Shown in pieces: positions 48,210 to 59,730 of a stretch of 64,000 bases of DNA (positions are counted from its first letter, which is position 1; each line of letters begins with the position of its first letter). Both the position numbers and the translations under genes were made by a program. The notes under the pieces were generated by a model that saw only the letters and a list, made by a program, of their open reading frames with translations, did not search any database and was not told the DNA's origin. Source of the DNA: Malus domestica (lineage: Eukaryota > Streptophyta > Magnoliopsida > Rosales > Rosaceae); contig NC_091677.1 in NCBI RefSeq assembly GCF_042453785.1, positions 7,101,501-7,165,500 of the forward strand. Direction: 5' to 3'.

Positions 48210-50952
48210 TGTTGGGGAAAAACTTAGAGTACACAACTTTAACACAAGTGTTGGAGAGACAATACAAGTAAACAAATTACTTGTATTACACATACAAAAT
48301 ATTACAACACTCAAAAGGACACAAAGACACTTTAGAAACAATGACACTCACTCACTTTCTAGAGACAAACTCTAGATCACTCACACTCCTACAAGACTAT
48401 TCTTACTTCTCACTCTCACTTGGTTGCCTACTTGGCTACTTTCTTGTTGGTTGGTTACTTGGTTACTTGGTTGATACAAATGGTGTGGATGCCTTCTCCT
48501 TTTATAGGCATGGATGGAACCTTGGAGAAGCATGGAAACATCATGCTAGAGTTATCTAGATAATTCTACTAACTTCCCAAGTTAGAATTATCTACACTAA
48601 TCTTGCATGTTGGTGGAAACCTCACCATTCTTCTAAAATCTTCCACCAACTTAAGGAACAACCTTCTTTGCTAGAGTTTTCTAGCATATTCCCATTATAG
48701 AATCTTCTAGAGAAAACCATGCATGTTTGAATTAGAATAATCTAGTTCCTTTGTACTGACTGATCTTAATGGGCTGGTGTTGATCTTTAACACTCCCCTT
48801 CAACACCAGCTCATTCTTTTCTTCTCGTTGAGTCGACACGTTATCTTGAACACCCATTTGCATGATATGGGTTTCAAATCTCTTGGCCTTGCCACTGGAT
48901 CCCAAGTTTGATATTTCTTTAACGTAGCATCCTCTTTTCCCAGCTATGTGCCACTCAGAAGTCTGTGATTCTTCTTTACGCATCTCAGCTTCACTTGTTT
49001 CTTCTACTATGCCTGCGTTGGCGCATTTGGGATTTGACTTCGGTATTCCCATTGACCTTCTTAGTTGTGATCGTGGAGTTGGTACTTCCACTTCACTAGG
49101 TCTAACTTCTCCTGGTGGTTGATACACACCCACTTGCCAAGGACTCTTAGGTACTTCTTGCTTGACATCGTCACCATCAAGCAATTCCTCAAGCTCATCT
49201 AGACTCAATTGGATTTTGGCAGATTTGTCTCCAATTTTCTCCTGCAATGTATTTTCAACCTCTCTCGAGTCAGGCATCACCTCATTGAGCACCATGAAGA
49301 AGATGATTCAGCGTCCCATTCTTCCTTCATAGCTAGATATGCTACGGCGTCCCAATCATCTTCACTTTTCTTCTCTGAGTTGGCGACGTTACTATCCACG
49401 GGCTTTTTGAACCAACAATCCTTTGCCATGTGGCCCTTCTTTCCACAATTGTAACACTTGCCCTCAAACCTTTTATTATTCTGGGACTGACCATGGTTGC
49501 CGTGATACTTTGAAGCTCCCCCTGGTCGAGAACTCTCTCATCCTTGATGACCTTTTCCCTTGTCATCATTTCTTTTAGATCCACCACCAGCATGCTGCTT
49601 AAAGTTGCCTTTACTTTTGGTGTAGAGTGCTTCCTCCTCACCTCTTGACGAGACCCCTCCCATTTGCTTTGCCAAAGCTTCTTGATCGGCAAGCAAATTC
49701 TCAAACTCAACAAGTGATGGTTGGGTCGGCCATCCTTGTACAGCGGAAACGAAGCCTCTTTATTCCGGTCTCAATCCATGGATAATTATTCTTTTTATCT
49801 TGGATTCTACAATGGTAGCACTAGGATCTAACTCAGAAATTTCACGGCAAATAGACTTTACCTTGTGGAAATATTCGGCAATCATCATGTCTCGTTGGGC
49901 CATCGATAACAGCTCGTTCTTGAGAAGTTAGAGTCTTGTATCATTCCTTTTTGAAAAGAGTGTGGCGAAGGTGTCCCACGCTTCTTTTGGTGTCTTGGCC
50001 TTCCGTATGTGCTCTAACATGTCATCTTCAACTGTGGTTTTTAAGGCAAATATGGCCTTACCTGCCTTGATCTTCCATTTCCTCAAAATGCCACTAGTGT
50101 CTTCTTTCGGCTACGTAACTTCATTACTGCCGACGACATCCCAAAGATCTTGGCCTTATAGGTAAGACTCCATACACGTCGCCCATGTGTTATAATTTTT
50201 GTTGTTCAACTTCTTGATTCCTCAAACAACTTGAAGATCTCCCATCGTGTCGGCAGAACTTCGATAAACCGAACAAGCTTAACGAATAATCTTGCGAAGT
50301 ACAAAACTTCTCACGATTCTCAAAAACTTCACTAGAGATGGTCCCTGATAGTACCACTCTGATACCAATTGTTGGGGAAAAACTTAGAGTACATAACTCT
50401 AACACAAGTGTTGGAGAGACAATACAAGGAAACAAATTACTTGTATTACACATACAAAATATTACAACACTCAAAAGGACACAAAGACACTTTAAAAGCA
50501 ATGACACTCACTCACTTTCTAGAGACAAACTCTAGATCACTCACACTCCTACAAGACTATTCTTACTTATCACTCTCACTTGGTTGCCTACTTGGCTACT
50601 TTCTTGTTGGTTGGTTACTTGGTTACTTGGTTGATACAAATGGTGTGGATGCCTTCTCCTTTTATAGGCATGGATGGAACCTTGGAGAAGCATGGAAACA
50701 TCATGCTAGAGTTATCTAGATAATTCTACTAACTTCCCAAGCTAGAATTATCTACACTAATCTTGCATGTTGGTGGAAACCTCACCATTCTTTTAGAATC
50801 TTCCACCAACTTAAGGAACAACCTTCTTTGCTAGAGTTTTCTAGCATATTCCCATTATATAATCTTCTAGAGAAAACCATGCATGTTTGAACTAGAATAA
50901 TCTTGCTCCTTTGTATCGACTGATCTTAATGGGCTGGTGTTGATCTTTAACA
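48210..50952 (-). mobile_element. Non-autonomous Copia-type LTR retrotransposon
   Basis: Two LTRs of 583 bp each (48210-48792 and 50370-50952), TGTTGGGG...TTTAACA in plus orientation, flanked by a perfect 5-bp target duplication TGAAA (48205-48209, 50953-50957). A primer-binding site for initiator Met tRNA (TGGTATCAGAGTGG, minus strand, about 50352-50368) and a purine tract (GAAGGGGAG, about 48793-48801) set the minus orientation. The internal part is only about 1.58 kb; it holds a gag-like region with a CCHC zinc knuckle (about 49420-49470) and a second gag- or linker-like stretch (48732-49295), but no recognisable reverse transcriptase or integrase. About 15 differences between the LTRs (near 2.6%) suggest an insertion age in the order of one million years with commonly used plant rates. 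It is broken and could only have moved with help. Confidence 0.9.
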
Positions 50953-51422
50953 TGAAACTGCCGGATCATGCTATTATTTTAGAAAATATGAGAACGAGTG
51001 AGTGTGAATCTGAATGCCTACGGAACTGCTCTTGCACATCTTATGCCTATTCAAATGTGATAGAAGGAGGTACTGTAAAATGCTTGACACGGCTTGATGA
51101 CTTGACGGATCTTGTAGAGAATCATGGGCTTGGGCAAACCATATATATTCATGTTCACCGCTCTGATCAAGGCATGTCAGTTTAGTTTCTTTTGCTGTTT
51201 TCTGTGTCAATTTGTATTCTTAGCAGACAAGAGACAACAAAATTCAACAAGAAAATGATCATTAGTTGGAGCCTTTTTTGTTAGTTGCAGGCGGTAAGGG
51301 TCATGTTGATAAGCTGTCCCTTGTAATCCCAACAGTCTCTTGCTTACGATAATTTTTGGCTATTTATTGTGGAAGAAAACATTGAGAAAAGAAGGTAGTG
51401 CTACCACACGCACGCACACACC

Positions 51423-51424
<2 letters not shown>

Positions 51425-51473
<49 letters not shown>
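51425..51473. repeat. (CT)n microsatellite in pseudogene intron
   Basis: About 24 CT units. The same repeat sits at the same intron position in the intact sister gene (56755-56813), so it predates the duplication of the two genes. Confidence 0.9.
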
Positions 51474-51476
<3 letters not shown>

Positions 51477-52067
51477 CTGCAGGCACCAATTTGCACACAA
51501 ACGAATGGTGCTATAACAATTAGACTCAAACAGGGAGCGTAGGAAGGAGCGTAAGCGAGGCTATAAGAAATTTTAGCCTTGGAGGTGGAAAGAATGACCC
51601 CGAACTACCACTCTTTAGGTTAAGGAGTATAGTAGCTGCTACAAACAACTTCTCTGAAGCTAATAAACTTGGAGAGGGAGGATTTGGTCCTGTTTATAAG
51701 GTGACCCTTCCACTGTGTGCACTACATACTAGCACATTAATAGTTCTTCATCATTTCCACCAACAATGTCTTCGGTAATTCGTATGCTGCAGAGCAATGA
51801 AGCTACATCACTTCCACCATCCAAAGAACCTGCATTCTCAATACATAGGGGTGCCGGTGCTGTTGGTTGTTCTTCTCTAACACCTGCCAGTTTTTCGAAC
51901 AATGAACTCACTGTTAGTTTGCCAGAAGGTCAATAGAGGTTCATATTTCGTTTTGTGAACGTCAAAATTAACTATGTAAACCTCAAGAATAAAACTATGA
52001 CATTCAACTCTTCCTTTCCATATCAGAAACTGTAGATCCTTGATTTTGTTATAATGAATATCTATTT

Positions 52068-52870
52068 TAAACAGAGACGGGAAGATTTTTGGGATGAATC
52101 AATCAGAGTATCAAACTGATGCAAATACTAACAAGATTGTTGACACACGGTAAGTGTTATACTGCACATGTTTTAGTTATGTACTAAACCTTATGCAACA
52201 AAGATTTCGAAGCAGACAGAGGGAGGATTTGATTTTTCTGGCGAAAATGATCCATCATCAAATGGAAACGCTTATACCGTTGCTTACAAGTTTGACGATG
52301 ATGAGTATGTTTCTTATGGTGTCTCAGGCAGTTCAATAAAATTAAGGCTTAAGGTGAATCCAACTGGGCGGATTGATCTACTTAAGTGGACAGATGACAT
52401 AGTACATGGCAGGGTGGAGCATGCCTGTTAGTCAATGTGATTTTTATGCTCCTTGCGGTCCAAACGGTGCCTGCAGTACAGGAAAAATGAACCTCTCGCA
52501 TCACCATGCTAGTGTTTGATAGGTTTTAGGCCAAAATTTCAAGAACAATGGAATATGGGGGATTGGTCCGGTGGTTGTGTTCCAGAAAAGGTACCGGTGT
52601 GCGAACGGAGAAGTGTTCTCAAAGTTGGAGGATGTGAAACTACCAGATCATGGTATTATGCTAGAAAATAAAGTTATGAGCGAGTGTAAATCTGAATGCC
52701 TCCATAACCGCTCTTGCACAGCTTATGCATATGTAAGTGCGAGAACGAAACAGATATGGTACGGTGACTTGATGGATCTTGTAGACAATCAACTTGTCGG
52801 GCAACGAGATATTTATATTCGTGTTCATGGCTCCCAACTAAGTTTGTTTGATCAGGAGGTAAACACATAA
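52068..52870 (+). pseudogene. S-domain receptor kinase fragment, scrambled
   Basis: A short activation-loop exon piece (52074-52150; KIFGMNQSEY, ANTNKIV, then a GTAAGT donor) is followed by extracellular parts that would normally lie far upstream: S-locus glycoprotein (52205-52500; KLRLKVNPTGRIDLLKW, FYAPCGPNGAC) and PAN (52580-52840; EVFSKLEDVKLPDHGIML, SECKSECLHN). The order kinase piece then ectodomain shows at least two different fragments brought together by deletion. Stops and frameshifts are frequent. It ends at 52870, 150 bp before a hAT element. Confidence 0.75.
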
Positions 52871-53019
52871 ATTCCTAATCAACCAAGTTACCTAGGTCCT
52901 AAATCCTAATCACAAAAAATCACACTGATCAAATTAAAACACCGAATTAAAACATACCCAATTATAAAACTATCATTAAAAATGAATATTTCATCATTTT
53001 GGTATAGCAGCATAGAGCC

Positions 53020-53899
53020 TAGGGATGGGCAAATACCCATCGGTTATGGGTAACCGCGGTTATCAGTCCATTTAAATTTCAAGATTACGGTTATGGGTAA
53101 CCGTTTAGATAAATAAACGGTTATGGGTATAACCGTTTACCTGCGAAATTTAAATGGGCGGTTATGAGTATTAACCGCGGTTATAAACGGGTAACCATTT
53201 ACCCATTTATTTTATATATGTAAAATTAACACAAACCATGTTCCCTATCGGACAAAACTTAGATCAATGCCATTGATTATAGTGCATGATTTCTATAACT
53301 AATATAATATAGTTTTCCTTAATCACTTTAAATTTCATGGTCCATTATATATATTATGTTAATATTTTACATTTCGAGTCAAATAACTCAAGAATACTGT
53401 CTTTTAACAGTTTTCGTAACCCAAGAATACTTAGCAAATTTTATATTACCTTCATTGCTAACAGTTAAAAATATCGTCTGTAAACTATTATTTTAATTAT
53501 TGGAATGATATACGGACTTAAAAAATTAAAATGCAGAAATGTATGATGAATGTACCTATAACAATGTTTAATTGTTAGAAAAACAAAATTATGACAATTT
53601 TTTCTTTTTTAATTTTCAAGTTATTAAAAAAACAAGTAGACGGGTGAAAAAGGAGTAAATGGTAAAAAAGAAAGGATAAACGGGTTTAAAAATGATAAAT
53701 GGGTAAACGGGTACTAAACGGTTACGGTTAAATGGGTACACGGTTATGGGTATAGTTAACCATTTATAAACGGTTATGGGTATAAGAATAACCGTTTAGA
53801 CAATTACCCAACGGGTAAACGGTTATGCGGGTATGAGAATAAACGGTTATGGATAAATAACCGCGGTTACCCGCCTGCCATAACTGTTGCTCATCCCTA
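53020..53899. mobile_element. Non-autonomous hAT-type element with dense subterminal repeats
   Basis: Ends TAGGGATGGGCAA and TTGCTCATCCCTA are inverted repeats, and the flanks show an 8-bp repeat with one mismatch (ATAGAGCC 53012-53019, ATTGAGCC 53900-53907). Both subterminal parts carry many copies of the words AACGGTTATGGGTA and AACCGCGGTTA in both orientations; such arrays are typical transposase-binding regions. The 880-bp element has an AT-rich centre and no coding frame. Confidence 0.85.
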
Positions 53900-54214
53900 A
53901 TTGAGCCTCATTAAAAAGAGAAAAAGAAAAAATGCAGAGAGAGAATACAGCAGCATAATCAATCAAGTTGATGCATATTTCAATCAAATTGATGCATAAT
54001 TCAATCGAGCCTCATTAACAACAGAAAATACAGCAGCGCAAAGCATAACAGAAGCTTGGAAATGGAAAAGAAACCTGCAATTAGGTTTCTTCAGAAGCAA
54101 AAATGGCAGAACGGAACCCAGAATCAGAGATAGAGAGAGAGAGTGGAGTGAGTCGGTCTGATCTAAAATAATGAAAATGAGCTTTAGAAAGGAGGAAAGG
54201 ATTGTAGAATGAGT

Positions 54215-54800
54215 CTCACATTGACGAGGACCTTGCATGGGCTTATTGCCAATTGGTTTTATGGTGTATACTCAACTTTTTTTATGGTATCAGAGCAGGT
54301 TGTTTCTCATGTGAAAGCCCAAAGGTCACACGTGCTCACACGTCACCTAGTTGTTGTCCACGTGTAAGCTAGAAAATCAGTCACACGTGCAGGAACGTGT
54401 TGAGATTGGATGATGTGAGGAAAAGTTTGTTTCACATCGGTGAGGGACATGCCTTGCTATGAGCTTATATGGTCTTGAGCTACTTTTCATGTGGCCAATT
54501 GGTTTTATGATAGAACTCCAATTTCATCATGATATTAGAGCAGGTTGTCCCACGTGTGAAGCCAAACGGCCACATGTGCTCCACGCCATCCCGTTGTATT
54601 GTCTATGTGTTAGGCTCGAAAATTCGTCACACGTGAGGGGGCGTGTTGATAATAAGTCTTCCATTGATGGGAGAAGGGATGAGATGAGAGATCTTGCATG
54701 GGCTTATAAAAGATTGGACTACTCCCCTTGCATGGGCTTATAGAAGGTTGGACTATTCCTTATATTGCCAATTAATTTTATGATGGAAACTTATCTTTCT
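54215..54800 (+). mobile_element. Tandem TRIM-like structure, three LTR-like units
   Basis: Three related repeats (about 54215-54284, 54398-54529 and 54644-54800) share GGCTTATA-type, CCAATTGGTTTTATG and GTTGATAATAA/GTTGAGATTGG words. Two short centres between them each begin with a TGGTATCAGAGCAGG or worn TGATATTAGAGCAGG segment (54285-54299 and about 54530-54544), the primer site for initiator Met tRNA, and are rich in CACACGTG words. LTR-centre-LTR-centre-LTR is the product expected from unequal recombination between TRIM copies. Related to 34650-35022. No coding capacity; each unit is worn. Confidence 0.6.
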
Positions 54801-55242
54801 TCCAGGATGTTGTTCAACAATCAAGAAATCATTTTAAAGTTGAGTCAGAGGATACACCAAGACTGGACTTTTCCACTAGGCAAAACAATAAACTGCTGAT
54901 GAATTAAACAATCTGCAGGCCACCCCCTGCTCTCTGTCGGTGATTTGGTGCCCAAACTCCATCCCCATCCGCCAAAAACAATTGTAGCCAACCAAAACAA
55001 ACCCCACCCGGAGCCCAAACCCACAAAGGCCATTCTTTAAAGCAATGGTATGGCCGTAAATAAAATGAAATTCGGACCCAAACACTATTCATTTGAACAG
55101 TGCAATTTGAGATCCCTCTCTAGACTAAAGAAAGTAATGATGTTCATTCGCAGTAGGGTGTGTACTTTCACTAGTTGTGCTGACAAATTATTGTTGATCA
55201 CTTCTTCTTCTTCTCCTTCTCCCTCCGGCTCTCTGTAGGTGA

Positions 55243-56754
55243 ATGGGGTGGATCCTTTGTGTTTTTATGTTTCTCCCATCTGTTTGTACAAGCCTAGACA
55301 CCTTGATACCAGAAGAATCTCTCAGCGCAGACCAGACCTTGATTTCTTCTAGTGGAACATTTGCATTAGGGTTCTTCAGTCCTGAAAATTCTAAGAAATT
55401 CTTTCTTGGAATATGGTACAACCAAATCCCAAAGAACCCGAAAGTATGGGTTGCCAACAGAGGATCCCCTCTAGATTCTCCGGGTGTTTTGATGTTTAGC
55501 GCTGATGGAAATCTTGTGGTGTTAGATGGGATGACTAGAAAACAAGTCTGGTCGTCTAATGCATCGATACCAGCTTCTGCAATGAATGCCACAACTGCTG
55601 TATTGATGGATAGTGGAAACCTTCGACTAATATTTGTACAAGACGTTTTGTGGCAGAGCTTCCATCATCCCTCTGACACATTATTGCCCGGTATGAAGCT
55701 TAGCCTGAACAAAATAACAGGCCAACAATCGCGTCTTACTTCCTGGGCAGCACTAGATGATCCACAACCCGGAATGTTCAGCGCAGGCATTGATCCGAAA
55801 GTTCCCCTGCAGCTAATTATTTGGAAGGGAAATGCTACATATTGGAGAAGTGCTGTTCAGTTTGGCAAGGAGGTTAAAAGATACTTTAGAAATCAAAGTG
55901 GAGGGTTCCTTTCTTACAATTTCGATGCTAATGAGATTGATCTTACTTTTGGTGTGTCAGATAGCTCTCTAAAACTGAGGGTCGTTTTGAGCCCAGCAGG
56001 TGAGTTAAATCTGCAGCTGTGGACTGAATCTGATACAATTAAGACATGGTTTAAAGCATGGGAAGAACCTATTAATAAATGTGATTTTTATGCTGCATGC
56101 GGTCCATATGGAGCCTGTGATAAAAACAGTGATCTCCTCTCGTCACAATGCAAGTGTTTGAAAGGTTTTAGGACCGAATTACATAAACAATCGGCTCAGG
56201 GGGACTGGCCCGGTGGTTGTGTTCGGGAAAAGGCATTGACATGTGATAAAGGGGAAGGGTTTGAGAAGTTTGAGAAAATGAAACTGCCGGATCATGCTAT
56301 TATTTTAGGAAATATGAGTACGAGAGAGTGTGAATCTGAATGCCTACGGAACTGCTCTTGCACAGCTTATGCCTATTCAAATGTGATAAAAGGAGGTACT
56401 GTAAAATGCTTGACATGGCTTGATGACTTGACGGATCTTGTAGAGAATCATTGGCTTGGGCAAACCATGTATATTCGTGTTCACCGCTCTGATCAAGGTA
56501 TGTTAGTTTAGTTTCTTTTGCTGTTTTCTGTGTCAATTTATATTCTTAGCAGACAGGAGAGAACAAAATTTAGCCAGAAAATGATCATTAGTTGGAGCCT
56601 TTTTTGTTAGTTGCAGGCGGTAAGGGTCATGTTGATAAGCTGTTCCTTGTAATCCCAATAGTCTCAACAACAGCAGGATTGCTTACAATAATTTTTGGCT
56701 ATTTATTGTGGAAAAAAACATTGAGAGATGAAGGTAGTACTACCACACGCCACC

Positions 56755-56815
<61 letters not shown>

Positions 56816-58364
56816 GTGGGCTACACACAAACGAATGGTGCTATAACAATTAGACTCAAACAGGGAGCGTAGGAAGGAGCATAAGCGAGGCTATAAGAAA
56901 TTTTAGCCTTAGAGGTGGAAAGAATGACCCCGAACTACCACTCTTCAGTTTAAGGAGTTTAGCAGCTGCTACAAATAACTTCTCTGAAGCTAATAAACTC
57001 GGAGAGGGAGGATTTGGTCCTGTTTATAAGGTGACCCTTCCACCGTGTGCACTGCATGCTAGCACATTAATAGTTGTTCATCATTTCTTTTGAATATTTC
57101 TTATCGATGTCCCAAATTAAGTTTCATCGTTAAGGAGTATAGCGGTTCCTTTATTCTGGAATTTTCCATCCTCTACAGGGGATTTTGATTGCAAATGAAG
57201 AAGTAGCCATAAAAAGGTTGTCAAAGAAGTCAGGGCAAGGGCATCAGGAGTTCATGAATGAGTTAAAGCTTATAGCCAAGCTCCAACATACCAATCTTGT
57301 TAGGCTGTTGGGTTGCTGTATTGAAGACGAGGAAATGATATTGATCTATGAATACATGCCCAATCGAAGTTTGGACAAATTTTTGTTTGGTATATGCTCT
57401 CCACTTCTACCAATATTCTTTCATATTGTCGACTTCCAGAGCATCACATTTTATTGCCTTTTTGCAACATTAAAATCTTTCTTCTTTACGGTTTGTGCAA
57501 TCAGATTCATCTGAAAGGACAAAACTGGATTGGCGTACACGCTTTCGAATTATAGAAGGTGTGGCTCAAGGAGTTCTTTATATCCACAAATATTCTAGAT
57601 TGAAAATTATTCACAGGGACCTAAAAGCAAGCAACGTTCTGTTGGATGAAACAATGAAACCCAAAATTTCAGACTTTGGGATGGCAAAAATTTTCGGGAT
57701 GGATCAAACTGAGGCAAATACAAACAGGGTTGTTGGGACATAGTAAGTTACAATGTTTCCTTCATATGTAAACCTTATGCAGTCTTTAATGTTGACTTCT
57801 CTACCATTCTTGCAGCGGTTATATGTCTCCCGAGTATGCCCTCTATGGCCATTTTTCAGAAAAATTGGATGTGTTTAGCTTTGGAGTGTTACTCTTAGAG
57901 ATTGTGAGTGGAAAGCGGAATTCTGCTTTTCATCGTTTTGAAGATCCGCTTACACTTGCTGGATGGGTAAGTACTAGAACTCCTAGTTTATGTCCCTCCT
58001 CTTTTTAAGCCCTGCAAGACTGATGCGTTTATATACATGTTATTTTCCTTAGGCATGGAGGTTATGGAAAGAAGGAAGAGAAATCGAGGTTATTGATGAA
58101 TTGTTAAGGGAAACGTGCCAGCTTGATGAAGATTTGAGGTGTATCCATGTAGGGCTATTGTGTGTTCAAGAAGCTCCAGCAGATCGACCATCAATGTCTT
58201 CGGTAATTTGTATGTTGCACAACAATGAAGCTACATCACTTCCACCCTTCAAAGAGCCTGCTTTCTCAATACATAAGAGTGCCTGTGCTGTTGGTTCTTC
58301 TCCTCAATCATCTGCCAGGTTTTCGAACAATGAACTCACTGTTAGTTTGCCAGAAGGTCGATAG
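55243..58364 (+). CDS. G-type lectin S-receptor-like Ser/Thr kinase (CES101-like)
   Basis: Seven exons (55243-56497, 56617-56733, 56864-57030, 57179-57389, 57505-57742, 57816-57966, 58053-58364) join in frame to about 816 aa. Signal peptide ([17 protein letters not shown]), B-lectin (~20-130; [22 protein letters not shown]), S-locus glycoprotein and EGF-like part (~180-320; CGPYGACD), PAN (~340-415; [18 protein letters not shown]), one membrane segment in exon 2 ([20 protein letters not shown]), kinase (~490-790): [36 protein letters not shown]. Catalytic Lys, HRD and DFG are present. The kinase matches the CES101/RKS type ([23 protein letters not shown]). It lacks the WAK-like segment seen in the gene at 37206. 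Intron 2 holds a long CT microsatellite close to the exon 3 acceptor. The role is likely surface perception in defence or development; the ligand is unknown. Confidence 0.92.
56755..56813. repeat. (CT)n microsatellite in intron 2 of the 55243 gene
   Basis: About 29 CT units in an intron of only 130 bases, 50 bases before the exon 3 acceptor CAG at 56863. The tract makes up nearly half of the intron and may lengthen or shorten the pyrimidine-rich part of the splice site region. Confidence 0.9.
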
Positions 58365-58516
58365 AGGTTCAGTCATGTTTCGTTTTGTGAACGTCAAAAT
58401 TAAATATGTAAACCTTAAGAAAAGCACTATCACATTCAACTCTTCTTTTCCATATCAGAAATTGTAGATCCTTGAGTTTGCCATGATGTATATCTGTTTT
58501 AAACAAAGACGGAAGA

Positions 58517-58784
58517 TGGTAGATCCCGCATCGTCCAGGGGAGTGGATCATCTATGCCTTAAATGTACATGCCCACCTCCAAATAGCACGAGGCATTTTT
58601 AGAGCTTACTGGCTTCCGGTTCCATAGGAACTCCGAAGTTAAACAAGAATGGGCCAGAGCATTCCCATGATGGGTGACCCACATGGAAGTTCTGCTCGAG
58701 TGCATTCCTAGAAACAAAACCGTGAGGGCGTGGTCGGAGCCCAAAGCGGACAATATCGTGCTATGGCGGAGGCGGGGCCCGGGA
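58517..58784 (+). mobile_element. Solo Cassandra-type LTR, worn
   Basis: The order of words matches the Cassandra LTRs at 2304-2993 in the opposite orientation: GATCCCGCATCGTCCAGGGG at the start, a 5S-rRNA-like part (about 58610-58692; ACTCCGAAGTTAAACAAG, ATGATGGGTGACCCACATGG), then AAACCGTGAGGGCGTGGTCG and GGACAATATCGTGCTATGGC. Only one LTR is present. It lies about 150 bp after the stop codon of the kinase gene at 55243, so it may be part of its 3' UTR or terminator region. It is clearly more diverged than the pair at 2.3-3.0 kb. Confidence 0.85.
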
Positions 58785-58914
58785 AGTATTTTTATATTAG
58801 CGGTGAGAAATTTTATTTTTTAAATTATTAACTTTTTAACACACATATCTTATTATTTCTATAATTACATGTGATGTACCACTCCGTATACCGATCATCC
58901 TGAAAAATCTCTCT
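58785..58914. mobile_element. MITE-like repeat (ATTTTTTAAATTATTAACTTT core)
   Basis: Matches 31066-31236 and 36809-36966 (AAATTATTAACTTTTTAACACACATATC, GTGATGTACCACTCCGTATACC, CCTGAAAAATCTCTC), with the left end missing where it meets the Cassandra LTR. Third clear copy of this family. Confidence 0.6.
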
Positions 58915-59133
58915 TATTAATCCTCCAATAGTCAAACAAATGAGATTTGAAAAAGATTTGCCGTTTTAAATACATGAATCTACATATAAAGTCATTTGAT
59001 CCAAATGGTCTTTAGCGCGTGACTTGACCCTTAAATAGTTGACTTTGAATAATCCAAGTCTTTCTTTATTTTTCCATGAACTTGGAAGCTCTAATACCAA
59101 ACTGGACTTGTTTGCAGATTTGTTTTGTGCAGC

Positions 59134-59730
59134 CATGGGTACCAAAACCAAGCAAAGTTTGGTGCTTTCAGCTATTTTTTATGCCTATTTCTCAAGCTCC
59201 ATGTTTCCAGTGCAACTGACTCCGTCACTGCAAACCAATCTCTCTCCGGTGATCAAACCATTGTCTCTGCAGGTGGGATTTTTGAGCTCGGTTTCTTCGA
59301 ATTAGGTGGCCGCTACTACATCAGTACATGGTACTACAACCAAGTGGTATCTGCGAGTACCATAGTTTGGGTGGCGAATAGGGAGCAACCGGTCTTCGAT
59401 AAATTTTCTTCAGTGTTGAGGATCTTAGACGGTAATTTACTTCCCTCCAATGAGTCAAAAACTCCAGTTTGGTCCACAAATGTGACCTCCAACAACTTCT
59501 CTTCAGTAAAAGCAGTTCTATTGGATAGTGGGAATCTTGCATTCTTTGATGAATCTATTTCATCCTCAGAGCCTTTATGGCAAAGCTTTGATCATCCGAC
59601 TCATACATGGTTACCCGGAGGTAAAATTGGATTCAACAAAATTACCAAACAAACCCAAATTCTCACTTCATGGAAGAATTCCGAGGATACTTCACCAGGT
59701 CTTTTCTCTCTTGAGATGAACCGAGATTAG
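59134..59730 (+). pseudogene. S-domain receptor kinase, 5' fragment (At2g19130-like)
   Basis: The start codon at 59134 (MGTKTKQSLVLSAIFYAYF) gives a signal peptide that is out of frame with the following lectin part; the lectin continues in the frame of LHVSSATDSVTANQSLSGDQ, so one frameshift lies near 59190. The B-lectin domain is otherwise well kept (IFELGFFELGG, STIVWVANREQP, VLLDSGNLAF, LWQSFDHPTHTWLPGGKIG). It ends with a stop after LFSLEMNRD, at the point where the S-locus part should begin, and unrelated repeat sequence follows. It belongs to a different S-domain clade from the two intact genes. A secreted single-lectin product is possible only if the frameshift is a sequencing error. 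Confidence 0.8.

Larger units (their letters stand above)
47170..51946 (+). pseudogene. S-domain receptor kinase pseudogene, sister of the 55243 gene
   Basis: The sequence tracks the gene at 55243 closely. Signal peptide and B-lectin ([19 protein letters not shown], 47170-47450), S-locus part to 48204, PAN part resuming at 50953 (AIILENMRTSECESECL), membrane exon remnant (51287-51390), P-loop exon (51538-51700; [14 protein letters not shown]) and the last half of the final exon (51760-51946; [18 protein letters not shown]). It is broken in several ways: the start codon is lost (ATAGGG where the sister has ATGGGG), frameshifts near 47445 and 47775, a deletion of the kinase exons between ~51750 and 51760, and a Copia insertion at 48210-50952 in the PAN region. 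A CT microsatellite in its second intron is shared with the sister. Confidence 0.9.

Noticed and set aside
54845-55092. Overlapping minus-strand open frames rich in Gly and Trp
   Set aside because: Non-overlapping with any domain, immediately upstream of the intact kinase gene, and with no homologous words in the sister locus.
59134-59730. Possible secreted lectin-only protein
   Set aside because: The signal peptide and lectin part are in different frames and the sequence stops where unrelated repeat begins, so it is called a broken 5' fragment.
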